Assembly (NCBI GenBank): GCA_028281465.1
Contig: JANQJV010000417.1
Location: 1 to 36,483 of the forward strand
Reading direction: 5' to 3'
Length of the DNA stretch: 36,483 bases
From: Azospirillaceae bacterium
GTDB lineage: Bacteria > Pseudomonadota > Alphaproteobacteria > Azospirillales > Azospirillaceae
Shown here: positions 1 through 12,413 of the stretch, piece by piece
Position numbering within the stretch: position 1 is the stretch's first letter
Layout: the number at the start of each line of letters is the position of its first letter
The notes under the pieces: generated by a model
Told to the model about the DNA's origin: nothing
Databases searched by the model: none
What the model saw: only the letters and a program-made list of their open reading frames with translations
Made by a program: the position numbers and the translations under genes

Positions 1-2470
<2,470 letters not shown>

Positions 2471-2625
2471 ACCCAGGATTGGGCGGTGCGGCGTTCAAAT
2501 ACCCAAAGAGTATGAGACGTCGGCGGCACGATGTCGTGTCACGGGGCCCGACCAGTCCGGCCAACCGCGATGGGGGAATGCCATGGTATGGTTGGACTCC
2601 CAGAGCGAAGATCGGGGGTCAGATC

Positions 2626-4164
2626 GTGGTCGCGCGGGTTCATACGGTGGCGTTTCAGGGCATCGATGTGCTCGACATCGACGTGCAGGTGCAGATGGCC
2701 GGCGGCATTGTCGCCTTCACCGTGGTCGGGTTGCCCGACAAGGCGGTGGCGGAGAGCCGGGAACGGGTGCGCGCGGCGTTGCATGCCCTTGGGTTATCGC
2801 TGCCAGCCAAGCGAATCATCGTCAACCTGGCGCCGGCCGATGTGCAGAAGGAAGGCAGCCATTTCGATCTGCCGATCGCCGTGGGGTTGCTCAGCGTCAT
2901 GGGCGTAATCCCCTCGGAGGAGGTTGACCGATTCTCCGTTTTGGGAGAATTGGCCCTCGATGGCAGCCTGACGGCCGTGTCCGGCGTGCTGCCGGCTGCG
3001 ATCAATGCCGTGGCCGCCCGACGTGGGCTGATTTGTCCGGCCGCGTGCGGCAGCGAGGCGGCTTGGGCCGGTGAACTGGAGATTGTGGCAGCCCCGACGC
3101 TATTGGCCCTGATCAACCACTTCAAAGGTACCCAGGTGCTTGGACCGCCGCAGGCGAAGCTGGAAGATTGGAGCGGCGACGGCCTTGACCTGCGCGACGT
3201 CAAAGGCCAAGAGACGGCCAAGCGTGCTTTGGAAGTGGCAGCGGCCGGTGCGCATCACCTGCTTATGGTCGGCCCGCCCGGATCGGGCAAATCCCTGCTG
3301 GCGACGCGCCTACCCGGACTGTTGCCGCCCTTGGCCCCAGCGGAGGCGCTCGAGGTGTCCATGATCCACAGCGTCGGCGGTTACTTGCAGGAAGGTCGCT
3401 TGCTGCGCCGGCGGCCGTTCCGCGAACCGCACCATTCCGCTTCCTTGGCGTCCTTGGTCGGTGGTGGTGTGAAGGCACGGCCTGGGGAGATTTCGCTGGC
3501 GCACCAGGGTGTGTTGTTTCTGGACGAGCTGCCGGAGTTCGCCCGTCAGACCTTGGAGGCCCTCCGCCAGCCTTTGGAATCCGGGCGCGCCGTGGTGGCG
3601 CGAGCAAACCACCACGTCACCTACCCGGCGCGCGTCCAGCTCGTGGCGGCCATGAATCCCTGCCGCTGCGGCCATCTGGACGATCCGGCTCTGGCTTGCG
3701 GGCGGGCACCCAAATGTGCCGCCGATTATCAGTCTCGGATTTCAGGGCCTTTGTTCGATCGAATCGACTGCCATGTTGAGGTGCCGGCGGTGCGGCCAAC
3801 CGACCTCGCTCTGCCGGCGCCGCGCGAGGGCAGTGCGGAGATTGCCGGGCGCGTTGCCGCCGCCCGCCAGCGTCAAGTCGAGCGCTATGCCGGTTTGCAG
3901 CGCACGACCGGCGACGGGCCCGTGGAGACGGTGAGCACCAATGCGCAGGCTGATGGCGAGTTGCTCGACCGGGTCGCCACGCCGGACGCGCCGGGAGCGG
4001 CCTTGCTTGCTGAAGCGTCGGACCGGCTGCACCTATCGGCGCGTGGCTATCATCGCGTGCTGCGGGTGGCCCGCACCCTTGCGGATCTGGAAGGGAGAGA
4101 CGGCGTCTGCCGACTCCATATCGCGGAAGCACTCAGCTACCGCCGCATTGTGCCTGGCCGATAA
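2626..4164 (+). CDS. comM: YifB/ComM-type AAA+ ATPase (Mg-chelatase-like)
   Basis: A 512-residue member of the YifB/ComM family, hexameric AAA+ helicases that promote branch migration of incoming DNA in natural transformation; this role is known from other bacteria and assigned here by homology. The N-terminal Lon-like fold begins VARVHTVAFQGIDV and holds VVGLPDKAVAESRERV. The AAA+ core has Walker A GPPGSGKS at residues 216-223, Walker B VLFLDELPEF, and the cysteine-rich insert NPCRCGH...CGRAPKC followed by SRISGPLFDRID. The GTG at 2626 is chosen because family members begin at this point and GGGGG lies 7 bases upstream. An in-frame ATG at 2578 would add 16 unconserved residues. Convergent with trxA. 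Confidence 0.93.
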   Translation: MVARVHTVAFQGIDVLDIDVQVQMAGGIVAFTVVGLPDKAVAESRERVRAALHALGLSLPAKRIIVNLAPADVQKEGSHFDLPIAVGLLSVMGVIPSEEVDRFSVLGELALDGSLTAVSGVLPAAINAVAARRGLICPAACGSEAAWAGELEIVAAPTLLALINHFKGTQVLGPPQAKLEDWSGDGLDLRDVKGQETAKRALEVAAAGAHHLLMVGPPGSGKSLLATRLPGLLPPLAPAEALEVSMIHSVGGYLQEGRLLRRRPFREPHHSASLASLVGGGVKARPGEISLAHQGVLFLDELPEFARQTLEALRQPLESGRAVVARANHHVTYPARVQLVAAMNPCRCGHLDDPALACGRAPKCAADYQSRISGPLFDRIDCHVEVPAVRPTDLALPAPREGSAEIAGRVAAARQRQVERYAGLQRTTGDGPVETVSTNAQADGELLDRVATPDAPGAALLAEASDRLHLSARGYHRVLRVARTLADLEGRDGVCRLHIAEALSYRRIVPGR

Positions 4165-4306
4165 TGGTCCTGGCCGAGACGGGGGACTGTCCGTCGAGGT
4201 CGGTGCCCAACGGCACAGAAAGGATGCGCGTCGTGCGTCGTGCCCACGGGCCACCTCCGGCGCCATGCGTGCATGACACCAAATCCGGGGGCACGCTGCA
4301 TGGGAC

Positions 4307-4642
4307 TCACAAGTTGGATTCGACCCAGCTATATAAGGCCCCTTTGGACACGGCGCCAATCTTGGTGGCGTGCACGGCGCCATTCTTGAACAGCATCAGC
4401 GTTGGGATGCCACGCACACCGTATTGTGTCGGCGTGAGCGGATTATCATCGATGTTCAGTTTGGCCACCGTGACGCGGCCCTTCATTTCGGTCGCCAGCG
4501 CTTCCAGCGTCGGAGCGATCTGTTTGCAAGGCCCGCACCATTCGGCCCAGAAATCCACAAGCACCGGCCCTTCGGCTTTCAAGACATCGGTTTCGAAGCT
4601 GTGGTCGCTGACTTTGGTGGTGTCGGTCACGGATTGACTCAT
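4307..4642 (-). CDS. trxA: Thioredoxin
   Basis: A 111-residue thioredoxin, the cytoplasmic dithiol reductase that serves ribonucleotide reductase, peroxidases and methionine sulfoxide reductases. The canonical active site WCGPC is at residues 35-39, preceded by VLVDFWAE, and the cis-proline loop GIPTL puts cis-Pro at residue 80. Length is typical. The ATG at 4642 gives a standard N-terminus; a longer frame upstream is not thioredoxin-like. It lies 95 bases downstream of addA on the same strand. The addA-trxA order is common in Alphaproteobacteria, so co-transcription is likely, although the gap could also hold its own promoter. The convergent neighbour is comM. Confidence 0.96.
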   Translation of the reverse strand: MSQSVTDTTKVSDHSFETDVLKAEGPVLVDFWAEWCGPCKQIAPTLEALATEMKGRVTVAKLNIDDNPLTPTQYGVRGIPTLMLFKNGAVHATKIGAVSKGALYSWVESNL

Positions 4643-4737
4643 GGTGGCTTCCACCCTTCTTCCTGCACCCTGAGGCCCAATGCCTGGAGCGGGGTCACGT
4701 TTCCCCGACCCTATGTAGGCGTTCACCCAAAGCAGGG

Positions 4738-7700
4738 TCAAGTTGCCGTCGGTTCGGCGGTGGCCCATGCCGATTGCGAGGCGACCATGCCGGGCCAGTG
4801 GGCCAGGGTTCGGTCGAGCAGCGCATCTGACAACGGCATGAGCTGCGGGCCGTCCGTCCACAGGAGACAACACTGGACGTGACGGGTCGGGAAGACCGCC
4901 CGGACAATGGCTCGATAAAGGACCATCTGCCGGCAATGGGCCAGAGCAACCTGGTCTTCATGGGCCGGCGCCGGGCGGTTGGTCTTGTAGTCGAGCACCC
5001 AAACGTGATCATCGGTGACCAAGAGGCGATCGACTTGTCCGGATACGGCGCGGCCGTAGACGAGACCGGACATGGGCACCTCCGCCCGGCTGCCCGGGCC
5101 GAACAACGCCGACAGACTGGGATCGCCGAGAATGCGCAGCACGACGTCGGCGATTTCGTTCTGCGCCGCTGTGTCCAAGCCATGACCAGGGGCGGCCAGG
5201 TAGCGCCGGCAGGCCGCCTCCCGCGCCGGTTCCGGCAGATCGGGCAGCCCCTGCAACAAGCGGTGGATCAGTAGTCCGCGCGCGAACGCCCCGGGATCCG
5301 CCGCCGACAGGGGCGGACGCACCGGAGGCTCAGAGTCGTCGGGACGAGACGGGACCAAAGGCCGTGCGGGCTCCGGTTCCCCAGGTGCCGCCTCGAAGGC
5401 CCAGGATGGCAGGTCGGCACCGTCTAGGACACCGGCCGTTGGCATGCGCTCGGTCTCCGGTGGCGCCGACTGGGCATCGTCCAGGCACAGACCCACGCCT
5501 TCCCACCCGTCGCCGTCGAAGCCGGATGGCGTGAGCCTGCGGATGTGGGGGTGATCGGTCAGCGCCTTGACCACCAGCGTGTACCAGCAGTCGGGTGCCG
5601 GAACGGTGGAGCCACGCCAACCGCACACGACGAGCCGATCTTCTGCCCGTGTCAGCGCCACGTACAGCAGTCGACGGTATTCCTGGTCGCGTTTCTCGTC
5701 GCTGGCAGCCCGGGCAGCGGCAGTGACCGTATCTTCTTGGTCACGGCGTGGGCACAGCACAGGCACGCGCCGGTCTGCGTCCGGCCACAAGATGCGGGCA
5801 CTGCGTGCTGGCGTGGCAACCGTGTCGGGCAGGATCACCACGGGGGCCTGTAGGCCTTTGGCGCCGTGAACCGTCATGATGTGCACCTGGCCCGCGTCCT
5901 CACCGCCGCTCTGGTCCTGCTCACGTTTGATCTCGGTCGGGCTAGCCTCCAGCCAGGCCAGGAACGCCTGCAGCGACGGCGTGTTGGAGTCCTGGAAAGA
6001 GAGGCAGGCCTGGAGGAACTCATCGATCGGGTCCTGCGCATCGGGCCCGAGCCGGCCCAGCAAGGCGCGCCGTCCACTGACTGGATCGCCCGGGCACGGC
6101 CGGGCCAGGATGGTGGCGAATAGCTCGTGCGGCGCCTCGAAATCAGTGCGGGCGAGCAGACCGGCCAGATAGGCGTGGATGGTGTGCCATGCAGGATCGT
6201 TTTCCGCCCGTTGGCCGAGTTCTGCCCAAAGTGATCCCCGACGCGGGTGTGCCAGGCCATAGAGCGCGTTCTCGTCGACAGCCAGCAAAGGACCCTTGAG
6301 GACCGTGGCGAGCGTCAGATCGTCGTCGGGCAGCAGGAGAAAACCGGCGAGCGCGGTCAGATCCATGACCGACAACTGCTCGGTCAATACCATGCGATCG
6401 ACGCCGGCCACCGGCACGCCGCGTTCTTTCAAGGCCCGGACCAACTCGGCCACGAAGGCGGTGCGCCGACGCACCAGGACCAGGATGTCACCAGGCACAA
6501 TCGGCCGATCGCGTGCCGGCAGCCATTCCCCGGCCTGCAGCCATGTGGCAATGTGCGCCGCCAGGGTCACGGCGAGCCGTGCCTGAGGAGCGTCGGTGTC
6601 CTCACCGGCAACCGGCGGCTGCCATGGCTGCGGGTCCGCAACCGGCTTCGGTCTGGCCAACGGCCACAACTCGACCCGGCCGGCCTGGCCACGGCGCCAG
6701 GCGATGTGGCGGATCACAGTGGTCGGATCTGCGGTCACGCCGGTGCGCGCTGGTGCGCCCGCAAACACGCGGTCCACCGTTTCCAGCACAGCCCGGGTTG
6801 AGCGGAATGAGATCTCCAGTTGGACAGGGGCCCAGGCTTGTCCGGCTTGGACAACTCGTTCGGCAAAGAAACGCCGCATGCGGTCGAATTCCGCTGGCGC
6901 GGCGCGTTGGAAGCTGAAGATGGACTGCTTGTCGTCGCCGACGGCGAACACGGTGCGCACGGCCTCCCCCGGCATTTCGCGGATACCAGCGCCGGCAAAA
7001 AACTCCTCACTCAAGGCACGCACGATGTCCCACTGTTCCGGGTTCGTATCCTGTGCTTCGTCGATCAAGATATGGTCGAGGCCGCCGTCCAACTTGAACA
7101 GCACCCAGGCGGCCACGCCGGGTTGGCTGAGCAGGGCCTGTGCCGCCAGCACCAGGTCGTCATAGTCAAGCAAGGCCCGTGACCGCTTGAGGGCTTGGTA
7201 GTCGGCCAGCAGGGCGTCGGCGAAAGCAAGCAGCGCACCAGTGAGCGTGGCCACCTGGGCCGCTTTACGCCGGTCTATGGCGTGGGCCAGTCTATCCGCT
7301 TCGGCTCGCAGGGCGGACAAGGCTGCTGGGTTGGCGCCGGCGGCCTTTTTGGTGATGAGGCTGGCACGCGGTTTGTCCTCGGTGGTGAGGAACTGCGCCT
7401 TGTGAGCGACGAAACCGACAGTGCGTGCCGAACGATCGGCGTCTAACCAGGCCTGGACAGCCAAGCCACGCGCGATATCGGTCTTGCTGCCCGTGGCCAA
7501 GGCCCGGCAGGCCTCTCGCAGGCCGGCCGCGTCGATGACGCCCGGATCGCAGGCGGCGCTGGTCACCGCGTCGACCGTCGTCCCAGGGGGCAGCCCGAGG
7601 GCGGCGTAGACGGCGTCTCGCAGGCCGATGACACCGCCGTGCCGGGCCAACAGGCGGCGCAGTTGACCCCGTTCCGACATGGCCTCGCGCAGCAGATCGA

Positions 7701-8322
7701 ACAGGGCGTCCTGCTCGAAGGCCGCTGTGAGCGGTTCCAACGCCATGCGCACCATGGGTTCGGACGGGGCGGTCTCGGGCCCTGCACCCCCGGGGCCCGC
7801 GTGTCGGGCCCGGTGCAGCACCCGGTGCAAGGCTTGGGTCACCAAGGCATCGGCGGTGCGCTCATCCATGACGTCGAAATGCGGCACCAGCCCACTTTCC
7901 AGAGGGAAGCGGCGTAGCAGCGACTGGCAGAAGCCATGGATGGTGAGGATTTTCATGCCGCCGGGGCAGTCGACCACGGCGGCGAACAGGCGGCGCGCCC
8001 GGTTGCGCTCGGCGGTGGTGGGACAAGTACCGGTCAACCCAACCAGGTCGTCGGTCAAGGCGTCATCGGTTGCCATCGCCCACCGGCCGAGGGTGCCACT
8101 GATCCGTGACGCCATTTCGGCGGCGGCCGCCTTGGTGAAGGTGATGCATAACAGCCGGTGCGGCGGCGTGCCATTGATCAGCAGGCGCAGCACTCGGTCG
8201 GTGAGCACCTTGGTCTTGCCGGTGCCAGCCGACGCGGCCACCCAAACGGAAGCCCGCGGATCAGACGCCCGGCGTTGCAGCACACCGGGATCAGGGGGGT
8301 GCTGCGCCTCCTCCGGTGGCAT
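4738..8322 (-). CDS. addA: Double-strand break repair helicase AddA (UvrD/RecB-like)
   Basis: A 1194-residue superfamily 1A helicase with a RecB-type nuclease domain, the AddA subunit of AddAB, which resects double-strand breaks for RecA recombination. Motif I is AASAGTGKT at residues 29-37; motif II is [13 protein letters not shown] with the DE pair at 421-422; motif III is [15 protein letters not shown]. Motif V is [14 protein letters not shown] and motif VI is [13 protein letters not shown]. The C-terminal nuclease shows VLDYKT with D1111 and K1113, so both activities look intact. Length is usual for alphaproteobacterial AddA. trxA follows on the same strand. In most relatives addB sits directly upstream; here that position holds only a 219-base intergenic region and a plus-strand ORF. 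Confidence 0.95.
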   Translation of the reverse strand: MPPEEAQHPPDPGVLQRRASDPRASVWVAASAGTGKTKVLTDRVLRLLINGTPPHRLLCITFTKAAAAEMASRISGTLGRWAMATDDALTDDLVGLTGTCPTTAERNRARRLFAAVVDCPGGMKILTIHGFCQSLLRRFPLESGLVPHFDVMDERTADALVTQALHRVLHRARHAGPGGAGPETAPSEPMVRMALEPLTAAFEQDALFDLLREAMSERGQLRRLLARHGGVIGLRDAVYAALGLPPGTTVDAVTSAACDPGVIDAAGLREACRALATGSKTDIARGLAVQAWLDADRSARTVGFVAHKAQFLTTEDKPRASLITKKAAGANPAALSALRAEADRLAHAIDRRKAAQVATLTGALLAFADALLADYQALKRSRALLDYDDLVLAAQALLSQPGVAAWVLFKLDGGLDHILIDEAQDTNPEQWDIVRALSEEFFAGAGIREMPGEAVRTVFAVGDDKQSIFSFQRAAPAEFDRMRRFFAERVVQAGQAWAPVQLEISFRSTRAVLETVDRVFAGAPARTGVTADPTTVIRHIAWRRGQAGRVELWPLARPKPVADPQPWQPPVAGEDTDAPQARLAVTLAAHIATWLQAGEWLPARDRPIVPGDILVLVRRRTAFVAELVRALKERGVPVAGVDRMVLTEQLSVMDLTALAGFLLLPDDDLTLATVLKGPLLAVDENALYGLAHPRRGSLWAELGQRAENDPAWHTIHAYLAGLLARTDFEAPHELFATILARPCPGDPVSGRRALLGRLGPDAQDPIDEFLQACLSFQDSNTPSLQAFLAWLEASPTEIKREQDQSGGEDAGQVHIMTVHGAKGLQAPVVILPDTVATPARSARILWPDADRRVPVLCPRRDQEDTVTAAARAASDEKRDQEYRRLLYVALTRAEDRLVVCGWRGSTVPAPDCWYTLVVKALTDHPHIRRLTPSGFDGDGWEGVGLCLDDAQSAPPETERMPTAGVLDGADLPSWAFEAAPGEPEPARPLVPSRPDDSEPPVRPPLSAADPGAFARGLLIHRLLQGLPDLPEPAREAACRRYLAAPGHGLDTAAQNEIADVVLRILGDPSLSALFGPGSRAEVPMSGLVYGRAVSGQVDRLLVTDDHVWVLDYKTNRPAPAHEDQVALAHCRQMVLYRAIVRAVFPTRHVQCCLLWTDGPQLMPLSDALLDRTLAHWPGMVASQSAWATAEPTAT

Positions 8323-8444
8323 AGCGATCGCTCCAAGGTATTGAGGTATCGTTGATTATCGGCGTGTGACACCGGCATGGCTGACGTGAAGCCAGAACGG
8401 GCCAGCCAATCGGTGCATTTCCGCGACAGTAGCATGACGGTCGA

Positions 8445-8474
8445 TTGCATCCTGTCTGATCTGACAGGTTAATT
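8445..8474 (+). promoter_or_regulatory. Candidate promoter with a dyad operator in its spacer
   Basis: TTGCAT at 8445-8450 and TTAATT at 8469-8474 are separated by exactly 18 bases. Those 18 bases are the perfect 6-6-6 dyad CCTGTCTGATCTGACAGG (8451-8468, arms CCTGTC and GACAGG). A dyad filling the -35/-10 spacer is the usual arrangement for a repressor that blocks polymerase. The promoter would read toward the small ORF at 8542 with a leader of about 60 bases. Neither hexamer is a perfect consensus, so the assignment is an inference. Confidence 0.45.
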
Positions 8475-8510
8475 CGTCCGGTGATGGGATTACCTACCCG
8501 GTGTAAGTCG

Positions 8511-8525
8511 TTGTGCGCTGCACAA
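8511..8525. promoter_or_regulatory. Short inverted repeat before the small ORF
   Basis: TTGTGC-gct-GCACAA is a perfect 6-3-6 inverted repeat. It lies 6 bases before the GGAG ribosome binding site at 8531-8534 of the following ORF. It could be a small leader hairpin affecting translation or a second operator half-site. Confidence 0.3.
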
Positions 8526-8541
8526 AACATGGAGTCTCAAG

Positions 8542-8751
8542 ATGTTCTCCACGATCTGGGAGAATTTTGATCCGGATCGCGACCTGCCGCGGTTCATCGG
8601 ATGCCGCTATCGGCAGGCTGATCTGGACCGCGCCCGCCTGCTGCGTCGGGTCACAGGCGCCTTCGGTCGGTGGGTCGCCCGCTTGTGGCATCACCTGGCA
8701 AAGCGGCTGCACCCCCATGACTGGCACGGGCCGCATCTCACGGCACACTGA
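8542..8751 (+). CDS. Small basic protein of unknown function (69 aa)
   Basis: A 69-codon ORF that I do not recognise. The ATG at 8542 has GGAG at 8531-8534 with a spacing of 7 bases, and third codon positions are mostly G/C as in neighbouring genes. The product is strongly basic and His/Trp-rich. Residues 25-60 could form an amphipathic helix (ADLDRARLLRRVTGAF, then WVARLWHHLAKRL). There is no signal peptide or clear transmembrane segment. It is size-similar to small DUF1127-type proteins but lacks their typical arginine-rich signature. It is divergent from addA and convergent with pyc, with a promoter/operator candidate upstream. I am fairly confident it is translated; its function is unknown. 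Confidence 0.6.
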   Translation: MFSTIWENFDPDRDLPRFIGCRYRQADLDRARLLRRVTGAFGRWVARLWHHLAKRLHPHDWHGPHLTAH

Positions 8752-8796
8752 GCTGTTTATGGCCAGCACCAAAACAGTCAGGTGCCCTATCCATCG

Positions 8797-8826
8797 GATC
8801 AGCTTTGTGTTGGCACAAAGCTGATC
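8797..8826 (-). terminator. 13-bp perfect hairpin spanning the pyc stop codon
   Basis: Arms GATCAGCTTTGTG (8797-8809) and CACAAAGCTGATC (8814-8826) pair perfectly around a 4-base loop. On the pyc strand the hairpin covers the last eight codons and the stop codon. No T-run follows on either strand, so it is not a textbook intrinsic terminator. It could act as an mRNA 3'-end stabiliser or a bidirectional block between pyc and the convergent small ORF. Confidence 0.5.
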
Positions 8827-11800
8827 AGCAGGTCCTTGACATCGACCTGGGTGCCGATTGGGGCGGCGATGCGTTCGATGGTCCCGGTCCGGTCTGTGTG
8901 AATCGCCGTCTCCATCTTCATGGCCTCGATGGTCAGCAGCACGTCGCCCGGTTTGACCGGTTGACCGGGGCCGACGGCAATGGAGCTGATCACGCCGGGC
9001 ATGGGCGCCGGCACGTGGTCCGGATTGGCTTCATCGGCCTTTTCGTGTTGGCGTTTGGTGATCTCTCGACTTTGGTCGGCGATCTTGACCAAGCGCGGTT
9101 GGCCATTCAATTCGAAGAACAGGCTCCGCAGACCGTCTTCGTCCGGCTCGCCTATGGCGAGACAGCGGATGACCAGAGTCTTGCCGCGTTCCAGGGTGAT
9201 GGAAATCTCTTCACCCGGTGCCATGCCGTAGAAGAACACCGAGGTGGGCAGGCGCGATACGTCGCCGTAGCGCTTGCGGTAATTGGCAAAGTCGATGAAC
9301 ACCTTGGGATACATTAGGTAGGAGGCGAGGTCTGTCTCCGACAGGGGGGCCTCCACGGCCGCTTCGCCCTGACCGCGCACGCGCTCCAGATCCGCTGGCG
9401 CCAAGATCGACCCAGGCCGGTCGTCGATCGGCATTGCCCCCTTGAGCACGCGCAGGCGCAGCGCCGCCGGAAACCCCATGGCCGGCTGTCCCAGATCACC
9501 GCGAAAGAACGACACCACGGAGTCCGGAAACGCAATTTCCTTGCTGGTATCGAGCAAGTCCTGTTCATTGAGGCCGCTGGTGACCATGTACAGCGCCATG
9601 TCGCCCACCACCTTGGAGGTGGGTGTCACTTTGACGATGTCACCGAACAGGCGATTGACGGTGGCATAGGCCTCCGCTACCTGCGGCCAGCGTTCTTCGA
9701 TGCCGAGCGACTTGGCTTGCTGGCGCAGGTTGGTGTATTGCCCGCCCGGCATCTCGTGCAGATACACTTCCGACGTGCCGGCGCGGATGTCGCTTTCGAA
9801 ATGGACATAATGCCGGCGTACCTGTTCCCAGTAGCGCGACAGGGCGCGCAACGCACCAGAGTCCAGACCGGTATCGCGCGAACCGCCGCGCAGAGCGGCC
9901 GCAATGGCACCGAGGTTCGGTTGTGACGTCAAGCCACTCATGGCGTCGAGGGCGCCGTCGGCGGCGTCGACACCGGCGTCGGCGGCAGCCAGGACCGAGG
10001 CGGCTGACATCCCGCTGGTGTCGTGGGTGTGGAAGTGGATGGGCAGACCGATTTCTTGCTTCAAGGCGGTGATCAACCGGCGCGCCGCTTCTGGCTTGCA
10101 CAAGCCGGCCATATCTTTGATGCACAGAATATGGCAGCCGGCGGCTTCCAATTGTTTGGCCAGATCGATGTAGTAGACGAGTGGGTATTTGTCGCGCGCC
10201 GGGTCCGTTAGATCGCCCGTGTAACAGATTGCCCCTTCGCAAAGCTTGCCGGTTTCCACCACCGCATCGATGGCCACGCGCATGTTCTCGATCCAGTTCA
10301 AGGAGTCGAATACGCGGAACAGGTCGATACCGGTCTTGGCGGCTTGACGCACGAAATACTGCACGACGTTGTCGGGGTAATTGGTGTAGCCGACAGCATT
10401 GGCACCGCGGAGCAGCATCTGCAACAGGACGTCCGGGACCGCTTCCCGGAGGTTGGCCAAGCGCTGCCACGGATCTTCGTGCAGGAAGCGCATGGCCACG
10501 TCAAAGGTGGCGCCCCCCCAGCATTCCAGCGAGAATAGCTGCGGCAGCGTTCTCGCGTAGGCCGGTGCCGCGGCCAGCATGTCGAAGCTGCGCATGCGCG
10601 TTGCCAGCAGGGATTGATGCGCATCGCGTAGCGTCGTGTCGGTCATCAAAAGGCGCGTTTCGGCCCGCATCCAATCAGCGAAGCCGACCGGGCCCAGCGC
10701 ATCGAGCCGCCGCTTGGTGCCGGGCTCGCCCAAGTCTGCGGTCAGGTCGGACAGGTCGGTTGGCGGCACGGCGGCCGGGGGCAGACTGTCGGGCCGTTTC
10801 CCAGCATCGGCATTGCCGTTGACGGTGACATGACCGATGTATTGCAGGAGACGAGTGGCGCGGTCGCGGCGCTCGTCGTAGTGAAGCAGGTCCGGTGTGT
10901 CGTCGATGAAGCGTGTGGTGTAATCGAACGCGCGGAACTGCGGGTGGTTGATCAACCCTTCCAGGAACGCCAGGTTCGTGGCCACACCGCGGATGCGGAA
11001 TTCCCGAAGTGCCCGCGTCATGCGCTTGATTGCCTGGTCCGGTGTTTGGGCCCAGGCGGTCACTTTCTCTAGCAATGGATCGTAGAACCGGGTGATCAGG
11101 GCGCCGGTGTAGGTGGTGCCGCCGTCCAGGCGGATGCCAAAGCCGGTGGCGGTGCGATAGGCCAGGATGCGCCCATAGTCTGGGATGAACGACCGTTCCG
11201 GATCCTCAGTCGTGATGCGGCATTGCAGCGCATGGCCGTTCAGCTCAATACCGTCCTGGAGTGGAACACCGCTTTCCGCCGCACCGATGGCGGCCCCGGC
11301 GGCGATGCGGATCTGGGCTTGGACCAGGTCGATGCCGGTGACCTCTTCGGTGACCGTGTGTTCCACCTGGATACGTGGATTGACCTCGATGAAGTAGAAG
11401 CGATCCGTGTCCACATCCAGCAGGAACTCCACCGTTCCAGCGCTAACGTAGTCGGCCGTGCGACCGATCTTCAAGGCGGCGGCACAGAGCGCCTCGCGTT
11501 GCCCGTCAGTGAGGAAGGCAGCCGGCGCCCGTTCCACCATCTTCTGGTTGCGCCGCTGCACCGAGCAATCCCGCTCGTACAGGTGCACCAGGGTGCCATG
11601 GCGGTCGCCGAGAATTTGCACCTCCACGTGGCGGGCGCGCTGAACCAGCTTTTCAAGGTAGACTTCACCGCTGCCGCTGGCCAGTTCAGCTTCGCGTCGG
11701 CCGGCCAGCACGGCACCGGCGAGCTGCTCGGGACCGGCGATCATTCGCATGCCGCGCCCACCGCCGCCCCAGCTTGCCTTGAGCATGAGTGGATAACCGA

Positions 11801-12266
11801 TGGCGGCGGCCTGGGCCGTGACGACGGCCATGTCGTCCCCCAGCGGCCCCGTCGCTGGCATGACCGGAACACCGGCGGATTCGGCGATCGCGCGTGCGGT
11901 CACTTTGCTGCCGAGCCGGCGCATCACGGCCGCCGGCGGACCGACAAACAGGATGCCTACCCGTTCGCAGGCATCGACGAACTGGGGGTTCTCCGATAGG
12001 AACCCGTAACCGGGGTGGATTGCATCGACGTGAGCCGTGACGGCGATGCGGATGATATCGTCGATATCGAGATAGGCCTTGACTGGTCCACGGCCTTCGC
12101 CGACGCGGTAGCTCTCATCCGCCTTGAAGCGATGGAGGGCAAGCTGATCCTCTTCGGAGTAGACAGCCACGGTCGTGATGCCGAGTTCGGTGGCGGCCCT
12201 GAGGACGCGGATGGCAATCTCGCCACGGTTGGCGACCAGCAGCCGCCGGATTCCCGGTGTTGTCAC
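8799..12266 (-). CDS. pyc: Pyruvate carboxylase
   Basis: A 1155-residue single-chain pyruvate carboxylase, biotin-dependent and cytoplasmic, which makes oxaloacetate from pyruvate, bicarbonate and ATP to refill the TCA cycle. The biotin carboxylase domain starts RRLLVANRGEIAIRV and has the ATP-grasp glycine loop SWGGGGRGM at about residues 165-175. The carboxyltransferase domain contains TLRDAHQSLLATRMR and CIKDMAGLCKP. The C-terminal biotinyl domain has EAMKMETA with the biotinylated lysine at 1117. All domains are present and the length is standard. The GTG start at 12266 is preceded by GAGGAGG at a 7-base spacing. The last eight codons and the stop lie within a perfect 13-bp hairpin. Confidence 0.97.
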   Translation of the reverse strand: MTTPGIRRLLVANRGEIAIRVLRAATELGITTVAVYSEEDQLALHRFKADESYRVGEGRGPVKAYLDIDDIIRIAVTAHVDAIHPGYGFLSENPQFVDACERVGILFVGPPAAVMRRLGSKVTARAIAESAGVPVMPATGPLGDDMAVVTAQAAAIGYPLMLKASWGGGGRGMRMIAGPEQLAGAVLAGRREAELASGSGEVYLEKLVQRARHVEVQILGDRHGTLVHLYERDCSVQRRNQKMVERAPAAFLTDGQREALCAAALKIGRTADYVSAGTVEFLLDVDTDRFYFIEVNPRIQVEHTVTEEVTGIDLVQAQIRIAAGAAIGAAESGVPLQDGIELNGHALQCRITTEDPERSFIPDYGRILAYRTATGFGIRLDGGTTYTGALITRFYDPLLEKVTAWAQTPDQAIKRMTRALREFRIRGVATNLAFLEGLINHPQFRAFDYTTRFIDDTPDLLHYDERRDRATRLLQYIGHVTVNGNADAGKRPDSLPPAAVPPTDLSDLTADLGEPGTKRRLDALGPVGFADWMRAETRLLMTDTTLRDAHQSLLATRMRSFDMLAAAPAYARTLPQLFSLECWGGATFDVAMRFLHEDPWQRLANLREAVPDVLLQMLLRGANAVGYTNYPDNVVQYFVRQAAKTGIDLFRVFDSLNWIENMRVAIDAVVETGKLCEGAICYTGDLTDPARDKYPLVYYIDLAKQLEAAGCHILCIKDMAGLCKPEAARRLITALKQEIGLPIHFHTHDTSGMSAASVLAAADAGVDAADGALDAMSGLTSQPNLGAIAAALRGGSRDTGLDSGALRALSRYWEQVRRHYVHFESDIRAGTSEVYLHEMPGGQYTNLRQQAKSLGIEERWPQVAEAYATVNRLFGDIVKVTPTSKVVGDMALYMVTSGLNEQDLLDTSKEIAFPDSVVSFFRGDLGQPAMGFPAALRLRVLKGAMPIDDRPGSILAPADLERVRGQGEAAVEAPLSETDLASYLMYPKVFIDFANYRKRYGDVSRLPTSVFFYGMAPGEEISITLERGKTLVIRCLAIGEPDEDGLRSLFFELNGQPRLVKIADQSREITKRQHEKADEANPDHVPAPMPGVISSIAVGPGQPVKPGDVLLTIEAMKMETAIHTDRTGTIERIAAPIGTQVDVKDLLISFVPTQS

Positions 12267-12413
12267 GCGTGAACCTCCTCGTCGCTACGCGGTCGGTGGC
12301 TAAACGCCGGGGGCATTGTGGGAGAGAACCAAGGCAAGATAAACAACAACGATCGTCCGGCGGCGCAGACTGCACGGCGCCGGCCATTTCCGTCGATCGA
12401 CTGAATAGGAACC

